From Romboutsia hominis (GTDB lineage Bacteria; Bacillota; Clostridia; Peptostreptococcales; Peptostreptococcaceae), in assembly GCF_900002575.1 (NCBI RefSeq), contig NZ_LN650648.1, positions 2,953,565-3,017,564 of the forward strand: a stretch of DNA of 64,000 nucleotides, in the 5' to 3' direction. Position 1 is the stretch's first letter. Every line of letters starts with the position of its first letter. Positions 41,087 through 50,889 of this stretch are shown one piece after another. The notes under the pieces are model-generated. The model was not told where the DNA came from, did not search any database, and worked only from the letters and a program-made list of their open reading frames with translations. The position numbers and the translations under genes are program-made.

Positions 41087-43153
41087 ATGGCTAGAAAGTT
41101 TCCTTTAGAAAGAACTAGAAATATAGGAATCATGGCTCATATAGATGCAGGAAAAACTACTACTACAGAAAGAATCCTATTCTATACAGGGCAAACACAT
41201 AAAATAGGAGAAACTCACGAAGGAGCTTCTCAAATGGACTGGATGGAGCAAGAGAAGGAAAGAGGTATAACAATAACTTCTGCCGCTACTACTGCTGCAT
41301 GGAGAGACCATAGAATAAACATAATAGATACACCAGGACACGTCGACTTCACAGTTGAGGTTGAAAGATCTCTAAGAGTTCTTGACGGTTCAGTTGCTGT
41401 ATTCTGTGCTAAAGGTGGGGTTGAACCTCAATCTGAGAACGTATGGAGACAAGCTGATAACTACGGTGTACCTAGAATAGCATTCGTAAATAAAATGGAC
41501 ATCATGGGTGCAGACTTCTTTAACGTTGTATCAATGATGAGAGAAAGATTAAATGCAAATGCTGTACCAATGCAATTACCAATAGGTAAAGAAGATTGGT
41601 TAGAAGGTGAAGTTGACTTATTAGAAATGAAAGCTCATATCTATAAAGACGACTTAGGAAAAGAAATAGAAATAACTGAAATACCAGAAGATATGAAAGA
41701 ATTAGCTCAAGAGTGGAGAGAAAAAATGGTTGAAGCAGTAGCTGAAACTGATGAAGATCTAATGATGAAATATCTTGAAGGTGAAGAGCCAACTATAGAA
41801 GAGTTAAAAACTGCTATAAGAAAGGCTACTATAGCTTGTGAAATGAACCCAGTATTCTGTGGATCTGCTTACAAGAACAAAGGTGTTCAGTTATTATTAG
41901 ATGCAGTTGTTGATTATTTACCAGCTCCAACTGATATAGCTGCTATAAAAGGTATATTAGAAAATGGTGAAGAAGCAGAAAGACACTCATCTGATGAAGA
42001 ACCATTCTCAGCTTTAGCATTCAAAATAATGACTGACCCATTCGTTGGTAAGTTAGCATTCTTCAGAGTTTACTCTGGAATAATGCAAGGTGGATCATAC
42101 GTACTAAACTCTACTAAAGGTAAGAGAGAAAGAATAGGACGTATACTACAAATGCATGCTAATACAAGAGAAGAAATAACAGAAGTATACGCAGGAGACA
42201 TAGCTGCAGCAGTAGGATTAAAAGATACTACTACTGGAGATACTTTATGTGATCCAGCTAATCCAATAATACTTGAATCTATGGAATTCCCTGAGCCAGT
42301 TATATCTGTTGCTATAGAGCCTAAGTCTAAAGCAGCTCAAGAAAAGATGGGTATAGCTCTTCAAAAATTAGCTGAAGAGGATCCAACTTTCAGAGTTAAG
42401 ACTGATGAAGAAACAGGACAAACTATAATATCTGGTATGGGTGAATTACACTTAGAGATAATAGTTGATAGATTATTAAGAGAATTCAAAGTTGAAGCTA
42501 ACGTTGGTGCTCCACAAGTTGCTTACAGAGAAACTATAACTCAACCAGTAGATGTTGAATACAAGTACTCTAAGCAATCAGGAGGTAGAGGACAATACGG
42601 ACACGTTAAGATCAGAGTTAATCCTCAAGAGCCAGGTGCTGGTTACAAGTTTGAAAACAAAACTGTTGGTGGATCTGTTCCTAAGGAATATGTTGGACCA
42701 ACTGATGCAGGTATACAAGGTGCAATGCAATCTGGTATAGTTGCTGGATACCCAGTTGTTGACGTTGCTGTTGAATTATACGATGGTTCTTACCATGAAG
42801 TCGATTCATCAGAAATGGCATTCAAGATGGCTGGTTCTATGGCTATGAAGGAAGCTATGAAGAAAGGTAATGCAGTATTACTCGAGCCTTACTTCAAAGT
42901 TGAAGTTGTTACTCCAGAAGAGTACATGGGAGATGTTATGGGTGGATTAAACTCTAAGAGAGGTTTAATACAAGGTATGGAAGCTAGATCTGGTGCACAA
43001 GTTATAAATGCATTCGTTCCACTTTCAGAAATGTTTGGATACTCTACTGAGTTAAGATCATCTACTCAAGGTCGTGCAACATACACAATGATATTCGACC
43101 ACTACGAGCAAGTTCCAGCTTCAGTTGCTAAGAAAATAGCTGAAGGAAAATAA
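41087..43153 (+). CDS. fusA: Elongation factor G
   Basis: GTPase driving ribosomal translocation and recycling. 688 residues, normal. P-loop AHIDAGKTT, switch [10 protein letters not shown] with the catalytic histidine, NKMD, and domains II to V ([15 protein letters not shown] in domain [25 protein letters not shown] at the end). AAGGAGG precedes the ATG. This is the canonical factor; the paralogue at 8424 differs in P-loop and switch II. Confidence 0.99.
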   Translation: MARKFPLERTRNIGIMAHIDAGKTTTTERILFYTGQTHKIGETHEGASQMDWMEQEKERGITITSAATTAAWRDHRINIIDTPGHVDFTVEVERSLRVLDGSVAVFCAKGGVEPQSENVWRQADNYGVPRIAFVNKMDIMGADFFNVVSMMRERLNANAVPMQLPIGKEDWLEGEVDLLEMKAHIYKDDLGKEIEITEIPEDMKELAQEWREKMVEAVAETDEDLMMKYLEGEEPTIEELKTAIRKATIACEMNPVFCGSAYKNKGVQLLLDAVVDYLPAPTDIAAIKGILENGEEAERHSSDEEPFSALAFKIMTDPFVGKLAFFRVYSGIMQGGSYVLNSTKGKRERIGRILQMHANTREEITEVYAGDIAAAVGLKDTTTGDTLCDPANPIILESMEFPEPVISVAIEPKSKAAQEKMGIALQKLAEEDPTFRVKTDEETGQTIISGMGELHLEIIVDRLLREFKVEANVGAPQVAYRETITQPVDVEYKYSKQSGGRGQYGHVKIRVNPQEPGAGYKFENKTVGGSVPKEYVGPTDAGIQGAMQSGIVAGYPVVDVAVELYDGSYHEVDSSEMAFKMAGSMAMKEAMKKGNAVLLEPYFKVEVVTPEEYMGDVMGGLNSKRGLIQGMEARSGAQVINAFVPLSEMFGYSTELRSSTQGRATYTMIFDHYEQVPASVAKKIAEGK

Positions 43154-43180
43154 TAATTTTTTTAAAAATAAGTATAATAA

Positions 43181-43205
43181 GTAAGACGAGGTTACCTCGT
43201 CTTAC
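43181..43205 (+). other. Perfect hairpin in the fusA-tuf spacer
   Basis: GTAAGACGAGG and CCTCGTCTTAC form a perfect 11-bp stem with a TTA loop. No T-run follows, so it is not an intrinsic terminator. It may be an mRNA processing or stability element between fusA and tuf. Confidence 0.7.
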
Positions 43206-43234
43206 ATAAAATATATATAGGGAGGTATTTCAAA

Positions 43235-44428
43235 ATGGCTAAAGCTAAATTTGAAAGAAATAAGCCGCACGTTAATATAGGAACTATAGGACACGTTGAC
43301 CACGGTAAAACTACATTAACAGCTGCAATAACAAAAACTTTATTCGATAGATATCAATTAGGAGAAGCAGTAGATTTCGCTAACATAGATAAAGCTCCAG
43401 AAGAAAGAGAAAGAGGAATCACAATATCAACTGCTCACGTTGAATACGAAACTCCAAACAGACACTACGCACACGTTGACTGTCCAGGACATGCTGACTA
43501 CGTTAAGAACATGATAACAGGAGCAGCTCAAATGGATGGTGCTATATTAGTTTGTTCAGCAACTGATGGACCAATGCCTCAAACAAGAGAGCATATATTA
43601 TTATCAAGACAAGTTGGTGTACCATACATAGTAGTATTCTTAAACAAGTGTGATATGGTAGACGACGAAGAATTATTAGAGTTAGTTGAAATGGAAGTTA
43701 GAGACTTATTAAATGAGTACGAATTCCCAGGAGATGACACTCCAATAGTAAGAGGATCTGCTTTAATGGCATTACAAGATTCTTCTTCAGAGTGGGGAGA
43801 CAAAATAGTTGAATTATTCGAGCAAATAGATGAATATATACCAGCTCCAGAAAGAGACGTTGACAAAGACTTCTTAATGCCAGTAGAAGACGTATTCTCT
43901 ATAACAGGTAGAGGAACAGTTGCTACAGGTAGAGTTGAAAGAGGAGTATTAAAGGTTCAAGACGAAGTTGAAATAGTAGGACTTGCTGACGAGCCAAGAA
44001 AAGTTGTAGTAACAGGAGTAGAAATGTTCAGAAAGTTATTAGACCAAGCACAAGCTGGAGATAACATAGGAGCATTAATAAGAGGTGTACAAAGAAATGA
44101 AATAGAAAGAGGACAAGTTATGGCTAAGCCAGGAACAGTTAAGCCTCACACTAAGTTCAATGCAGAAGTATACGTTCTTAAAAAAGAAGAAGGTGGAAGA
44201 CATACTCCATTCTTCGATGGATACAGACCACAATTCTACTTCAGAACAACTGACGTAACAGGAACTTGTAAGTTACCAGAAGGTACAGAAATGGTTATGC
44301 CTGGAGATAACATACAAATGACTATAGAGTTAATAAACTCAATAGCAATAGAAGAAGGATTAAGATTCGCAATAAGAGAAGGTGGAAGAACAGTAGCATC
44401 AGGTGTTGTTGCTTCTATAATAGAGTAA
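43235..44428 (+). CDS. tuf: Elongation factor Tu, copy 2
   Basis: Same 397-residue protein as copy 1 at 27465, here in the usual place at the end of the str operon (rpsL-rpsG-fusA-tuf). GGGAGG precedes the ATG. The two DNA copies share 14 bases upstream of the ATG (GGAGGTATTTCAAA) and about 25 bases past the stop codon, then diverge. A GC-rich terminator follows. Confidence 0.98.
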   Translation: MAKAKFERNKPHVNIGTIGHVDHGKTTLTAAITKTLFDRYQLGEAVDFANIDKAPEERERGITISTAHVEYETPNRHYAHVDCPGHADYVKNMITGAAQMDGAILVCSATDGPMPQTREHILLSRQVGVPYIVVFLNKCDMVDDEELLELVEMEVRDLLNEYEFPGDDTPIVRGSALMALQDSSSEWGDKIVELFEQIDEYIPAPERDVDKDFLMPVEDVFSITGRGTVATGRVERGVLKVQDEVEIVGLADEPRKVVVTGVEMFRKLLDQAQAGDNIGALIRGVQRNEIERGQVMAKPGTVKPHTKFNAEVYVLKKEEGGRHTPFFDGYRPQFYFRTTDVTGTCKLPEGTEMVMPGDNIQMTIELINSIAIEEGLRFAIREGGRTVASGVVASIIE

Positions 44429-44456
44429 TCTTTTCTTAAGTGATTAATCTATATAT

Positions 44457-44483
44457 AAAGGGGGAGCTTGCTCCCTCTTTTTT
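44457..44483 (+). terminator. Terminator after tuf copy 2
   Basis: AGGGGGAGC and GCTCCCTCT-type arms (core GGGAG/CTCCC) form a stem ended by T6. It closes the str operon. Confidence 0.9.
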
Positions 44484-44534
44484 GATATAAGTAATAAAAA
44501 TGAAATAAAGTGATAAAATGTTAGTTATATTTAT

Positions 44535-44563
44535 TTGACAATGGAGACAAAATTTTATATACT
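44535..44563 (+). promoter_or_regulatory. Promoter P1 of the S10 operon
   Basis: TTGACA (44535-44540), 17 bases, TATACT (44558-44563). The best consensus promoter in the window, directly upstream of the S10-spc-alpha cluster. Confidence 0.85.
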
Positions 44564-44650
44564 AAATGAGTGCCTTGGAAAAGGACACAAATCGAGTTTG
44601 TTCCTAAGTTTTACATAAAAAAATAAACTTTGTAAAATTATAAAAAAAAC

Positions 44651-44679
44651 TTGAAAAATAGTAAAAAATGATTTAAAAT
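44651..44679 (+). promoter_or_regulatory. Possible promoter P2 of the S10 operon
   Basis: TTGAAA (44651-44656), 17 bases, TAAAAT (44674-44679); a TATAAT overlaps at 44679-44684. It would start just before the structured leader. Confidence 0.55.
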
Positions 44680-44720
44680 ATAATAGTGTGCTTGAGAGAT
44701 ACGAAAATATAAACTAAATC

Positions 44721-44801
44721 TTAGTTAAGGGCGACCGACTGTCGAGTGAAAAAACACAACACACCCGGAAGTGTGTATCGGCATAAGTCGTGCGTAACTA
44801 A
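44721..44801 (+). promoter_or_regulatory. Structured leader of rpsJ
   Basis: TTAGTTA (44721-44727) pairs with TAACTAA (44795-44801). Inside, GCGAC pairs with GTCGTGC, CCGA (44735-44738) can pair with TCGG (44778-44781), and ACACAC (44759-44764) pairs with GTGTGT (44771-44776) around CCGGAA. The nested pattern looks like a folded regulatory RNA. In E. coli L4 represses this operon through its leader; what acts here is unknown. Confidence 0.65.
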
Positions 44802-44833
44802 AAGATAACGTGCGATAAAGGAGGGAAAATACA

Positions 44834-45145
44834 ATGGCTAAAAATGAACAAATAAGAATAAGATTAAAGTCATATGATCACAAATTATTAGATTTTTCAG
44901 CTGCTAAAATAGTTGAAACTGCTAAGAAAGCTGGATCACAAGTTTCAGGACCTGTGCCACTACCAACAGAAAAGCAAGTAGTAACTATATTAAGAGCTGT
45001 TCATAAGTACAAAGACTCTAGAGAGCAATTCGAAATAAGAACTCACAAGAGATTAATAGACATAGCTAACCCAACACCTAAGACAGTTGACTCATTAATG
45101 AGATTAGACTTACCAGCTGGTGTTGATATAGAAATAAAGTTATAA
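44834..45145 (+). CDS. rpsJ: 30S ribosomal protein S10
   Basis: Head protein of the small subunit, also NusE in antitermination complexes. 103 residues. [14 protein letters not shown] and [20 protein letters not shown] are diagnostic. AAGGAGGG precedes the ATG. First gene of the superoperon; 91 bases with two perfect hairpins separate it from rplC. Confidence 0.98.
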   Translation: MAKNEQIRIRLKSYDHKLLDFSAAKIVETAKKAGSQVSGPVPLPTEKQVVTILRAVHKYKDSREQFEIRTHKRLIDIANPTPKTVDSLMRLDLPAGVDIEIKL

Positions 45146-45152
45146 TAGCAAC

Positions 45153-45209
45153 CTAAGATACTTATCCTATAAGGTAACTATCTTAGAATGATTATACAAT
45201 AGTATAATC
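45153..45209 (+). other. Two perfect hairpins in the rpsJ-rplC spacer
   Basis: CTAAGATA/TATCTTAG (45153-45186, 8 bp) and GATTATAC/GTATAATC (45190-45209, 8 bp, loop AATA) stand next to each other, followed by the rplC ribosome site. No T-run follows. They may be a site for feedback or cleavage. Confidence 0.65.
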
Positions 45210-45236
45210 CGCTGTAAGATTATAGGAGGTGCTAAT

Positions 45237-45866
45237 ATGAAAGGAATATTAGGAAAAAAAGTTGGAATGACTCAAATATTCACTGAAGAAGGTATAGTAG
45301 TACCAGTAACAGTGGTTGAGGCAGGACCAGTAGTTGTAACTCAAGTTAAAACAACTGAAAAAGATGGATACAACGCAGTTCAAGTTGGTTTTGAAGATGC
45401 TAAAGAAAAATCTTTAAACAAGCCTCAAAAAGGTCATTTAGCTGCTGCTAATGTATTAAAGAAACACTTAAAAGAATTCAGAGTAGAATCTACAGAAGAA
45501 TACTCAGTTGGACAAGAAATAAAGGCTGATTTATTCGCTGCAGGTGAAAAAATAGATGTAACTGGAACAAGTAAAGGTAAGGGATTCCAAGGTCCTATAA
45601 AGAGACATGGACAATCTAGAGGCCCTGAATCTCACGGTTCTAGATACCACAGAAGACCAGGTTCAATGGGAGCATGTTCTTTCCCAGGTAGAGTTTTCAA
45701 AAACAAAAAATTAGCTGGACACATGGGTAGCGTTAAAGTTACTATACAAAACTTAGAAGTTGTTAAAGTAGATGCTGATAAGAACCTTATATTAGTTAAG
45801 GGTGCTATACCAGGAGCTAAAGGTTCAGTAGTAACTATAAAGGAAGCTGTTAAAGCTTCTAAATAA
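45237..45866 (+). CDS. rplC: 50S ribosomal protein L3
   Basis: Reaches the peptidyl-transferase centre; mutations there give linezolid or tiamulin resistance. 209 residues. [15 protein letters not shown] at the start and [23 protein letters not shown] in the central loop (split in the family by the extension tip) are clear. TAGGAGGTG precedes the ATG. 28 bases before rplD. Confidence 0.98.
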   Translation: MKGILGKKVGMTQIFTEEGIVVPVTVVEAGPVVVTQVKTTEKDGYNAVQVGFEDAKEKSLNKPQKGHLAAANVLKKHLKEFRVESTEEYSVGQEIKADLFAAGEKIDVTGTSKGKGFQGPIKRHGQSRGPESHGSRYHRRPGSMGACSFPGRVFKNKKLAGHMGSVKVTIQNLEVVKVDADKNLILVKGAIPGAKGSVVTIKEAVKASK

Positions 45867-45894
45867 TAACTAACCTAAGAAAGGAGGAAGCACA

Positions 45895-46518
45895 ATGCCA
45901 AAATTAAATGTATTAAATATAACTGGACAAAACGTTGGGGAAATAGAATTAGCTGATGCTATATTCAACGTAGAAGTTAACGAACACGTTTTATATGAAG
46001 TTGTTAAAAATCAATTAGCAAACAAGAGACAAGGTACTCAATCTGCTAAAACTAGAGCAGAAGTTAGAGGTGGCGGAAGAAAACCTTGGAAACAAAAAGG
46101 AACAGGTAGAGCTAGACAAGGTTCTATAAGAGCTGTACAATGGGTTGGCGGAGGAGTTGCTTTTGCACCTAAGCCAAGAGATTACAGATATACTTTACCT
46201 AAGAAAGTTAGAAGATTAGCTATGAAATCTGCTTTATCTTCAAAAGTTCAAAATGGTGAAATGATAGTATTAGATGCTTTAACAATGGAAGCTCCTAAGA
46301 CTAAAGAATTCGCTGCTATATTAAAGAACATAAACGCTGCTAAGAAAGCTTTAGTAGTAACTGCTGAAAACAACGAAAACGTAATAAGATCAGCTAGAAA
46401 CATAGAAGGTGTTGCAACTGCTACAGTTAACACTATAAATGTTTACGATATATTAAAGTATGATTCATTCATAATAACTACAGACGCTGTTAAAAAAGTG
46501 GAGGAGGTGTACGCATAA
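45895..46518 (+). CDS. rplD: 50S ribosomal protein L4
   Basis: Lines the peptide exit tunnel, and in some bacteria represses the S10 operon. 207 residues. The tunnel loop contains [19 protein letters not shown], normal for macrolide-susceptible strains. AAGGAGG precedes the ATG. Its stop codon overlaps the rplW start by one base. Confidence 0.98.
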   Translation: MPKLNVLNITGQNVGEIELADAIFNVEVNEHVLYEVVKNQLANKRQGTQSAKTRAEVRGGGRKPWKQKGTGRARQGSIRAVQWVGGGVAFAPKPRDYRYTLPKKVRRLAMKSALSSKVQNGEMIVLDALTMEAPKTKEFAAILKNINAAKKALVVTAENNENVIRSARNIEGVATATVNTINVYDILKYDSFIITTDAVKKVEEVYA

Positions 46519-46808
46519 TGACTAATCCACATGATATAATAATAAAGCCAGTTGTTACTGAACAAAGTATGACTGAGATGGTTGGAAAGAAATACACTTT
46601 TGTTGTTGCTAAGAGTGCAAACAAAACTGAAATAAAGAAAGCTGTAGAAGCTATATTCGGAGTTAATGTTGAAAAAGTTAACACATTAAACTACGATGGA
46701 AAAGTTAAGAGAATGGGTAGATACGAAGGAAGAACTGCAAGCTTCAAGAAAGCAGTAGTTAAATTAGCTGCTGATAGCAAAGAAATAGAATTCTTCCAAG
46801 GTATGTAA
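46518..46808 (+). CDS. rplW: 50S ribosomal protein L23
   Basis: Exit-tunnel rim protein where trigger factor and SRP dock. 96 residues, with [13 protein letters not shown] and [22 protein letters not shown] minus its ends as family marks. It starts on the last base of the rplD stop codon (TAATG), with GGAGGTG inside rplD, so the two are translationally coupled. Confidence 0.97.
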   Translation: MTNPHDIIIKPVVTEQSMTEMVGKKYTFVVAKSANKTEIKKAVEAIFGVNVEKVNTLNYDGKVKRMGRYEGRTASFKKAVVKLAADSKEIEFFQGM

Positions 46809-46840
46809 TTTAACCCTAGTAAACGAAGGAGGGAAAACAG

Positions 46841-47671
46841 ATGGCTATAAAAAAGTTTAAACCAACTTCTCCTGCCTTAAGACAAATGACAGTTTTAGTT
46901 TCTGATGAGATAACTTGCAATGAACCAGAAAAATCTCTTTTAGTTTCATTAAAGAAGAACTCTGGTAGAAATGCTCACGGTAAAATAACTGTTCGTCACA
47001 GAGGTGGAGGAAACAGAAGAAAATATAGAATAATAGATTTCAAAAGAAATAAAGACGGAGTACCTGCAAAGGTTGCTACTGTTGAATACGATCCAAACAG
47101 AACAGCTAACATAGCTTTATTACACTATGCAGATGGTGAAAAGAGATATATATTAGCACCTGTTGGAATAAATGTTGGAGATACATTATTATCAGGACCA
47201 ACAGCTGACATAAAGCCAGGAAATGCATTAGCATTAAAGGACATGCCAGTAGGTACTGTAATACACAATATAGAATTAAAGCCAGGAAAAGGAGCTCAAT
47301 TAGTAAGATCTGCTGGAGTTTCTGCTCAATTAATGGCTAAAGAAGGAAAGAAAGCTTTATTAAGATTACCATCAGGAGAAATGAGATTCGTTTCTATAGA
47401 GTGTAAAGCTACTATAGGACAAGTTGGTAACATAGAACACGGTAACGTTGTTATAGGTAAAGCAGGTAGAAAGAGACATATGGGTATAAGACCTACAGTT
47501 AGAGGTTCTGTAATGAACCCTTGTGACCATCCACACGGTGGTGGGGAAGGTAGAACTTCAATAGGTAGACCTTCACCAGTTACTCCATGGGGTAAACCAG
47601 CTCTTGGATACAAAACTAGAAAGAAAAACAAAGCTTCTGATAAGTTAATAGTATCAAGAAGAACTAAGTAA
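46841..47671 (+). CDS. rplB: 50S ribosomal protein L2
   Basis: Needed for subunit joining and peptidyl transfer. 276 residues. [21 protein letters not shown] and, near the C-terminus, [14 protein letters not shown], which includes the conserved histidine near the active centre. GAAGGAGGG precedes the ATG. Spaced 34 bases from rpsS. Confidence 0.98.
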   Translation: MAIKKFKPTSPALRQMTVLVSDEITCNEPEKSLLVSLKKNSGRNAHGKITVRHRGGGNRRKYRIIDFKRNKDGVPAKVATVEYDPNRTANIALLHYADGEKRYILAPVGINVGDTLLSGPTADIKPGNALALKDMPVGTVIHNIELKPGKGAQLVRSAGVSAQLMAKEGKKALLRLPSGEMRFVSIECKATIGQVGNIEHGNVVIGKAGRKRHMGIRPTVRGSVMNPCDHPHGGGEGRTSIGRPSPVTPWGKPALGYKTRKKNKASDKLIVSRRTK

Positions 47672-47705
47672 TAGATTTACTTTTGCTCGGAAAGGAGGAG
47701 TTTAA

Positions 47706-47987
47706 ATGTCAAGATCAACTAAAAAAGGACCTTTCGTACATGCGAGACTTTTAAAGAAAATAGAGGCTATGAACGCTAGTGGAAATAAAGAAGTTATAAA
47801 AACTTGGTCAAGAAGTTCAACTATATTCCCTCAAATGGTAGAACATACTATAGCTGTTCATGATGGAAGAAGACATGTACCTGTATTTATAACAGAAGAC
47901 ATGGTTGGACACAAGTTAGGAGAATTCGTTCCTACAAGAACTTTCAAAGGACACAAGGACGACGAAAAATCTAATAAGAGAAAATAA
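47706..47987 (+). CDS. rpsS: 30S ribosomal protein S19
   Basis: Small-subunit head protein contacting S13 and the A-site tRNA. 93 residues: [19 protein letters not shown], then [21 protein letters not shown] and [19 protein letters not shown] precedes the ATG. 32 bases to rplV. Confidence 0.98.
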   Translation: MSRSTKKGPFVHARLLKKIEAMNASGNKEVIKTWSRSSTIFPQMVEHTIAVHDGRRHVPVFITEDMVGHKLGEFVPTRTFKGHKDDEKSNKRK

Positions 47988-48019
47988 TTAATTTTTCGCT
48001 AAGGAAGGAGGAATAGCAA

Positions 48020-48355
48020 ATGGAAGCAAAAGCTACTGCTAAATATGTACGTGTATCACCAAGAAAAGCAGGACAAATCTGCAGCCTTGTTAGAGGAAAA
48101 AATGTAGACGAAGCGTTAGCAATATTAAAGTTCACTCCAAGAGGAGCAGCTGATATAATAGCTAAGGTTGTTAAGTCTGCTAAGGCAAACGCTGAAAATA
48201 ACCATGAGATGAACGTTGAAAATTTATACGTTGCATCAATAGTTGCAAACCAAGGACCAACAATGAAGAGATTCATGCCTAGAGCTATGGGACGTGCAAC
48301 AATGATAAGAAAAAGAACTTCTCACATAGAGGTTGTTCTTAAGGAAAGAAAATAA
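48020..48355 (+). CDS. rplV: 50S ribosomal protein L22
   Basis: Second tunnel-lining protein beside L4. 111 residues with [21 protein letters not shown] and the tunnel hairpin around [24 protein letters not shown] lies 9 bases before the ATG. No resistance-type duplication in the tip loop. Confidence 0.98.
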   Translation: MEAKATAKYVRVSPRKAGQICSLVRGKNVDEALAILKFTPRGAADIIAKVVKSAKANAENNHEMNVENLYVASIVANQGPTMKRFMPRAMGRATMIRKRTSHIEVVLKERK

Positions 48356-48377
48356 TAAATAGATAGGAGGGAAAGTA

Positions 48378-49193
48378 ATGGGTCAAAAGGTTAATCCACA
48401 CGGACTAAGAGTCGGTGTTATAAAAGATTGGGACTCAAGATGGTTCGCAGATAAAAAAGAGTTCGGAAATTTATTATTAGAAGACCATAATATACGTAAA
48501 TTCTTAAAGAATAGATTATATTCTTCAGGAGTTGCGAAGATAGAAATAGAAAGATCAGCAAACAAGGTTAAGATAGACTTACACGTTGCTAAGCCAGGTG
48601 TAGTTATAGGAAAAGCTGGTGCTGGTATAGAAGCTTTAAAAGCTGAATTAGAAAAAATGACTAAGAAGACTGTTATAGTTAACATAGTTGAAGTTAGAAA
48701 CCCAGATAAAGATGCTCAATTAGTGGCAGAAAATATAGCATTAGCTATAGAAAGAAGGGTTGCTTTCAGAAGAGCTATGAAACAAGCTATACAAAGAGCT
48801 ATGAAGTCTGGAGTTAAAGGTATAAAAGTTTCTGCTTCAGGAAGATTAGGTGGAGCTGAAATGGCTAGAACTGAAGGATACAGTGAAGGAAATGTACCTC
48901 TTCAAACATTAAGAGCTGATATAGATTACGGTTTCGCTGAAGCTAACACTACTTACGGGAAAACTGGTATAAAAGTTTGGATATGTAACGGAGAAGTTCT
49001 TCCAACTAGAAACGGTGTAAACCCAAGAGAAGATAGAAGAGACAACAGAAGAAACAACAAGAGAAACGATAGAAGAGATAACAGAAGAAACGATAGAAGA
49101 GGGAATGATAGAGGAAACAACAGAGGACAAAGACCTCAAGGACAAAGACCTCAAGGATCAAGACCTCAAAGAACTGAAAAGAAAGATAACTAA
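48378..49193 (+). CDS. rpsC: 30S ribosomal protein S3 with Arg/Asn/Asp-rich repeat tail
   Basis: Mature 30S head protein at the mRNA entry channel, part of the ribosomal helicase. 271 residues, about 50 more than the usual 215-225. The N-terminal domain, the KH domain ([16 protein letters not shown]) and the C-terminal domain ([18 protein letters not shown]) are normal to about residue 215. After NPRE a low-complexity tail of about 57 residues follows (to 271), built of [11 protein letters not shown] units, then GNNRG, then QRPQG repeats; 18 of its residues are arginine. The DNA coding for it is a tandem repeat. Similar tails occur, from memory, in C. difficile S3. The function is unknown; extra RNA binding at the mRNA entry is a guess. 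Confidence 0.96.
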   Translation: MGQKVNPHGLRVGVIKDWDSRWFADKKEFGNLLLEDHNIRKFLKNRLYSSGVAKIEIERSANKVKIDLHVAKPGVVIGKAGAGIEALKAELEKMTKKTVIVNIVEVRNPDKDAQLVAENIALAIERRVAFRRAMKQAIQRAMKSGVKGIKVSASGRLGGAEMARTEGYSEGNVPLQTLRADIDYGFAEANTTYGKTGIKVWICNGEVLPTRNGVNPREDRRDNRRNNKRNDRRDNRRNDRRGNDRGNNRGQRPQGQRPQGSRPQRTEKKDN

Positions 49194-49226
49194 TATTAAA
49201 AAGGTTCGAGGAAGGAGGAAATACTC

Positions 49227-49658
49227 ATGTTAATGCCAAAAAGAGTAAAGCGTCGTAGAGTTCATAGAGGAAGTATGGCTGGAAAAGCTCACAAGGGTAA
49301 CAAAGTTACTTACGGTGAGTTCGGACTAGTTGCTTTAGAAGCTTCTTGGATAACTTCTAACCAAATAGAAGCTGCCAGAATCGCTATGACTAGATCTATA
49401 AAAAGAGGGGGAAAAGTTTGGATAAAAATATTCCCACATAAACCAGTAACAAGAAAACCTGCTGAAACTCGTATGGGTGCCGGTAAAGGTTCACCAGAAT
49501 ACTGGGTAGCAGTTGTTAAGCCAGGAAGAGTTATGTTCGAATTAGCAGGTGTTTCTGAAGAAAAAGCTAGAGAAGCAATGAGACTTGCTATGCACAAACT
49601 TCCTGTAAAATGTAAGTTTGTAAAGCGTGAAGATTTAGAAGTAAAAGGTGGTGAATAG
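49227..49658 (+). CDS. rplP: 50S ribosomal protein L16
   Basis: Binds near the A site and the elbow of tRNA. 143 residues. [22 protein letters not shown] at the start (split by its variable Met-Leu), [22 protein letters not shown] in the middle. AAGGAGG precedes the ATG by 8 bases; an ATG two codons in would also fit. One base separates its stop from rpmC. Confidence 0.97.
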   Translation: MLMPKRVKRRRVHRGSMAGKAHKGNKVTYGEFGLVALEASWITSNQIEAARIAMTRSIKRGGKVWIKIFPHKPVTRKPAETRMGAGKGSPEYWVAVVKPGRVMFELAGVSEEKAREAMRLAMHKLPVKCKFVKREDLEVKGGE

Positions 49659-49659
49659 G

Positions 49660-49863
49660 ATGAAAGCTAAAGAATTAAGAGATTTAACAAGCGAAGAGCT
49701 AATGAATAGATTAAATGACTTCAAAAGTGAATTATTTAGCTTAAGATTCCAATTAGCTACTGGTCAATTAGAAAACACAGCAAGAATAAAATTCGTTAAG
49801 AAAGATATAGCTAGAGTTAAAACTATACTTGCTGAAAGAAAGTTAAACGAAACTAGAGCTTAA
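49660..49863 (+). CDS. rpmC: 50S ribosomal protein L29
   Basis: Small helical hairpin protein at the tunnel exit. 67 residues: [14 protein letters not shown], then [11 protein letters not shown]-like [19 protein letters not shown] chose ATG 49660, 6 bases after AGGTGGTG, which overlaps the rplP end; a GTG at 49648 is within the ribosome site. Translation is coupled to rplP. Confidence 0.96.
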   Translation: MKAKELRDLTSEELMNRLNDFKSELFSLRFQLATGQLENTARIKFVKKDIARVKTILAERKLNETRA

Positions 49864-49886
49864 TTTGGAAAGGAGGCTTTTTAACC

Positions 49887-50141
49887 ATGGAAAGAGGAAG
49901 AAGAAAAGTTAGAATAGGCCGTGTTGTAAGTGACAAAATGGACAAAACAATAGTTGTTGCTGTTGAAGACTTCGTACGTCACCCATTATACAACAAGCCA
50001 GTTAAGAGAACTAAAAAATTCAAAGCTCACGATGAACAAAATGTTTGTAGAATCGGAGATAAAGTTAAAATAATGGAAACTAGACCTTTATCAAAGGATA
50101 AGAGATTCAGATTAGTTGAAGTTGTTGAAAAAGTTAAGTAG
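49887..50141 (+). CDS. rpsQ: 30S ribosomal protein S17
   Basis: Early 30S assembly protein (OB fold). 84 residues: [21 protein letters not shown] and the C-terminal [29 protein letters not shown] precedes the ATG. Last gene of the S10 block proper; rplN follows after 26 bases with no terminator. Confidence 0.97.
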   Translation: MERGRRKVRIGRVVSDKMDKTIVVAVEDFVRHPLYNKPVKRTKKFKAHDEQNVCRIGDKVKIMETRPLSKDKRFRLVEVVEKVK

Positions 50142-50167
50142 TTTATTGGTAAAGGAGGGATTACGAT

Positions 50168-50536
50168 ATGATACAACAAGAAACACGTTTAAGAGTTGCG
50201 GATAACTCTGGTGCTAAAGAAATACTATGCATACGTGTACTAGGCGGAAGTAAAAGAAGATATGGTAACATAGGCGACGTAATAGTTGCTACTGTTAAAA
50301 GTGCAACACCTGGTGGAGTTGTAAAAAAAGGTAAAGTTGTTAAAGCTGTTATAGTAAGAACTAAGCAAGGCGTGAGACGTAAAGACGGAAGTTATATATC
50401 TTTCGACGAAAATGCTGCAGTTATAATAAAAGACGATAAAACTCCAGTAGGAACTCGTATATTCGGGCCTGTTGCTAGAGAGTTAAGAGATAATGACTTT
50501 ATGAAAATAGTTTCTCTTGCTCCAGAAGTACTATAA
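50168..50536 (+). CDS. rplN: 50S ribosomal protein L14
   Basis: Forms an intersubunit bridge and is the docking site of RsfS. 122 residues, exact family length: [18 protein letters not shown], then [18 protein letters not shown] and [22 protein letters not shown] precedes the ATG. First gene of the spc block. Confidence 0.98.
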   Translation: MIQQETRLRVADNSGAKEILCIRVLGGSKRRYGNIGDVIVATVKSATPGGVVKKGKVVKAVIVRTKQGVRRKDGSYISFDENAAVIIKDDKTPVGTRIFGPVARELRDNDFMKIVSLAPEVL

Positions 50537-50555
50537 TAAGGAGGTGCAATAGGAC

Positions 50556-50864
50556 ATGATGCGTGTTAAAAAAGGTGACACTGTTGTAGTTATAGCAGGT
50601 AAAGATAAGGGTAAAAAAGGTACAGTTACTAAAGTATTCCCTAAGGCTAACAGAGTATTAGTTGAAGGTGTAAACGTAATAACTAAGCACCAAAAACCAA
50701 CTGCTATAAACCCACAAGGTGGAATAGTAAACAAAGAAGCTTCAATACACATATCTAACGTAATGCCAGTAGATCCTGAAACAGGAAAAGGTACAAGAGT
50801 TAGATTTGAAATGAAGGATGGAAAAAAAGTAAGAGTATCAGTAAAGAGCGGAAAAGAAATATAA
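50556..50864 (+). CDS. rplX: 50S ribosomal protein L24
   Basis: Assembly initiator of the 50S subunit, a KOW protein. 102 residues: [19 protein letters not shown] and [13 protein letters not shown] with GGIVNKEA. Two ATGs stand in tandem (50556 and 50559); either could be used with the AAGGAGGTG upstream. 25 bases to rplE. Confidence 0.97.
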   Translation: MMRVKKGDTVVVIAGKDKGKKGTVTKVFPKANRVLVEGVNVITKHQKPTAINPQGGIVNKEASIHISNVMPVDPETGKGTRVRFEMKDGKKVRVSVKSGKEI

Positions 50865-50889
50865 TTTAGCTTGAAAGGAGGGACCTTAA

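Larger units (their letters stand above)
44484..44833 (+). other. Intergenic region, tuf to rpsJ
   Basis: About 350 bases with no gene: two promoters (44535-44563 and 44651-44679) and a structured leader (44721-44801), described separately. Confidence 0.75.

Noticed and set aside
41087-43153. fusA as a tetracycline-resistance ribosomal protection gene
   Set aside because: Operon position, length and motifs are those of ordinary EF-G.
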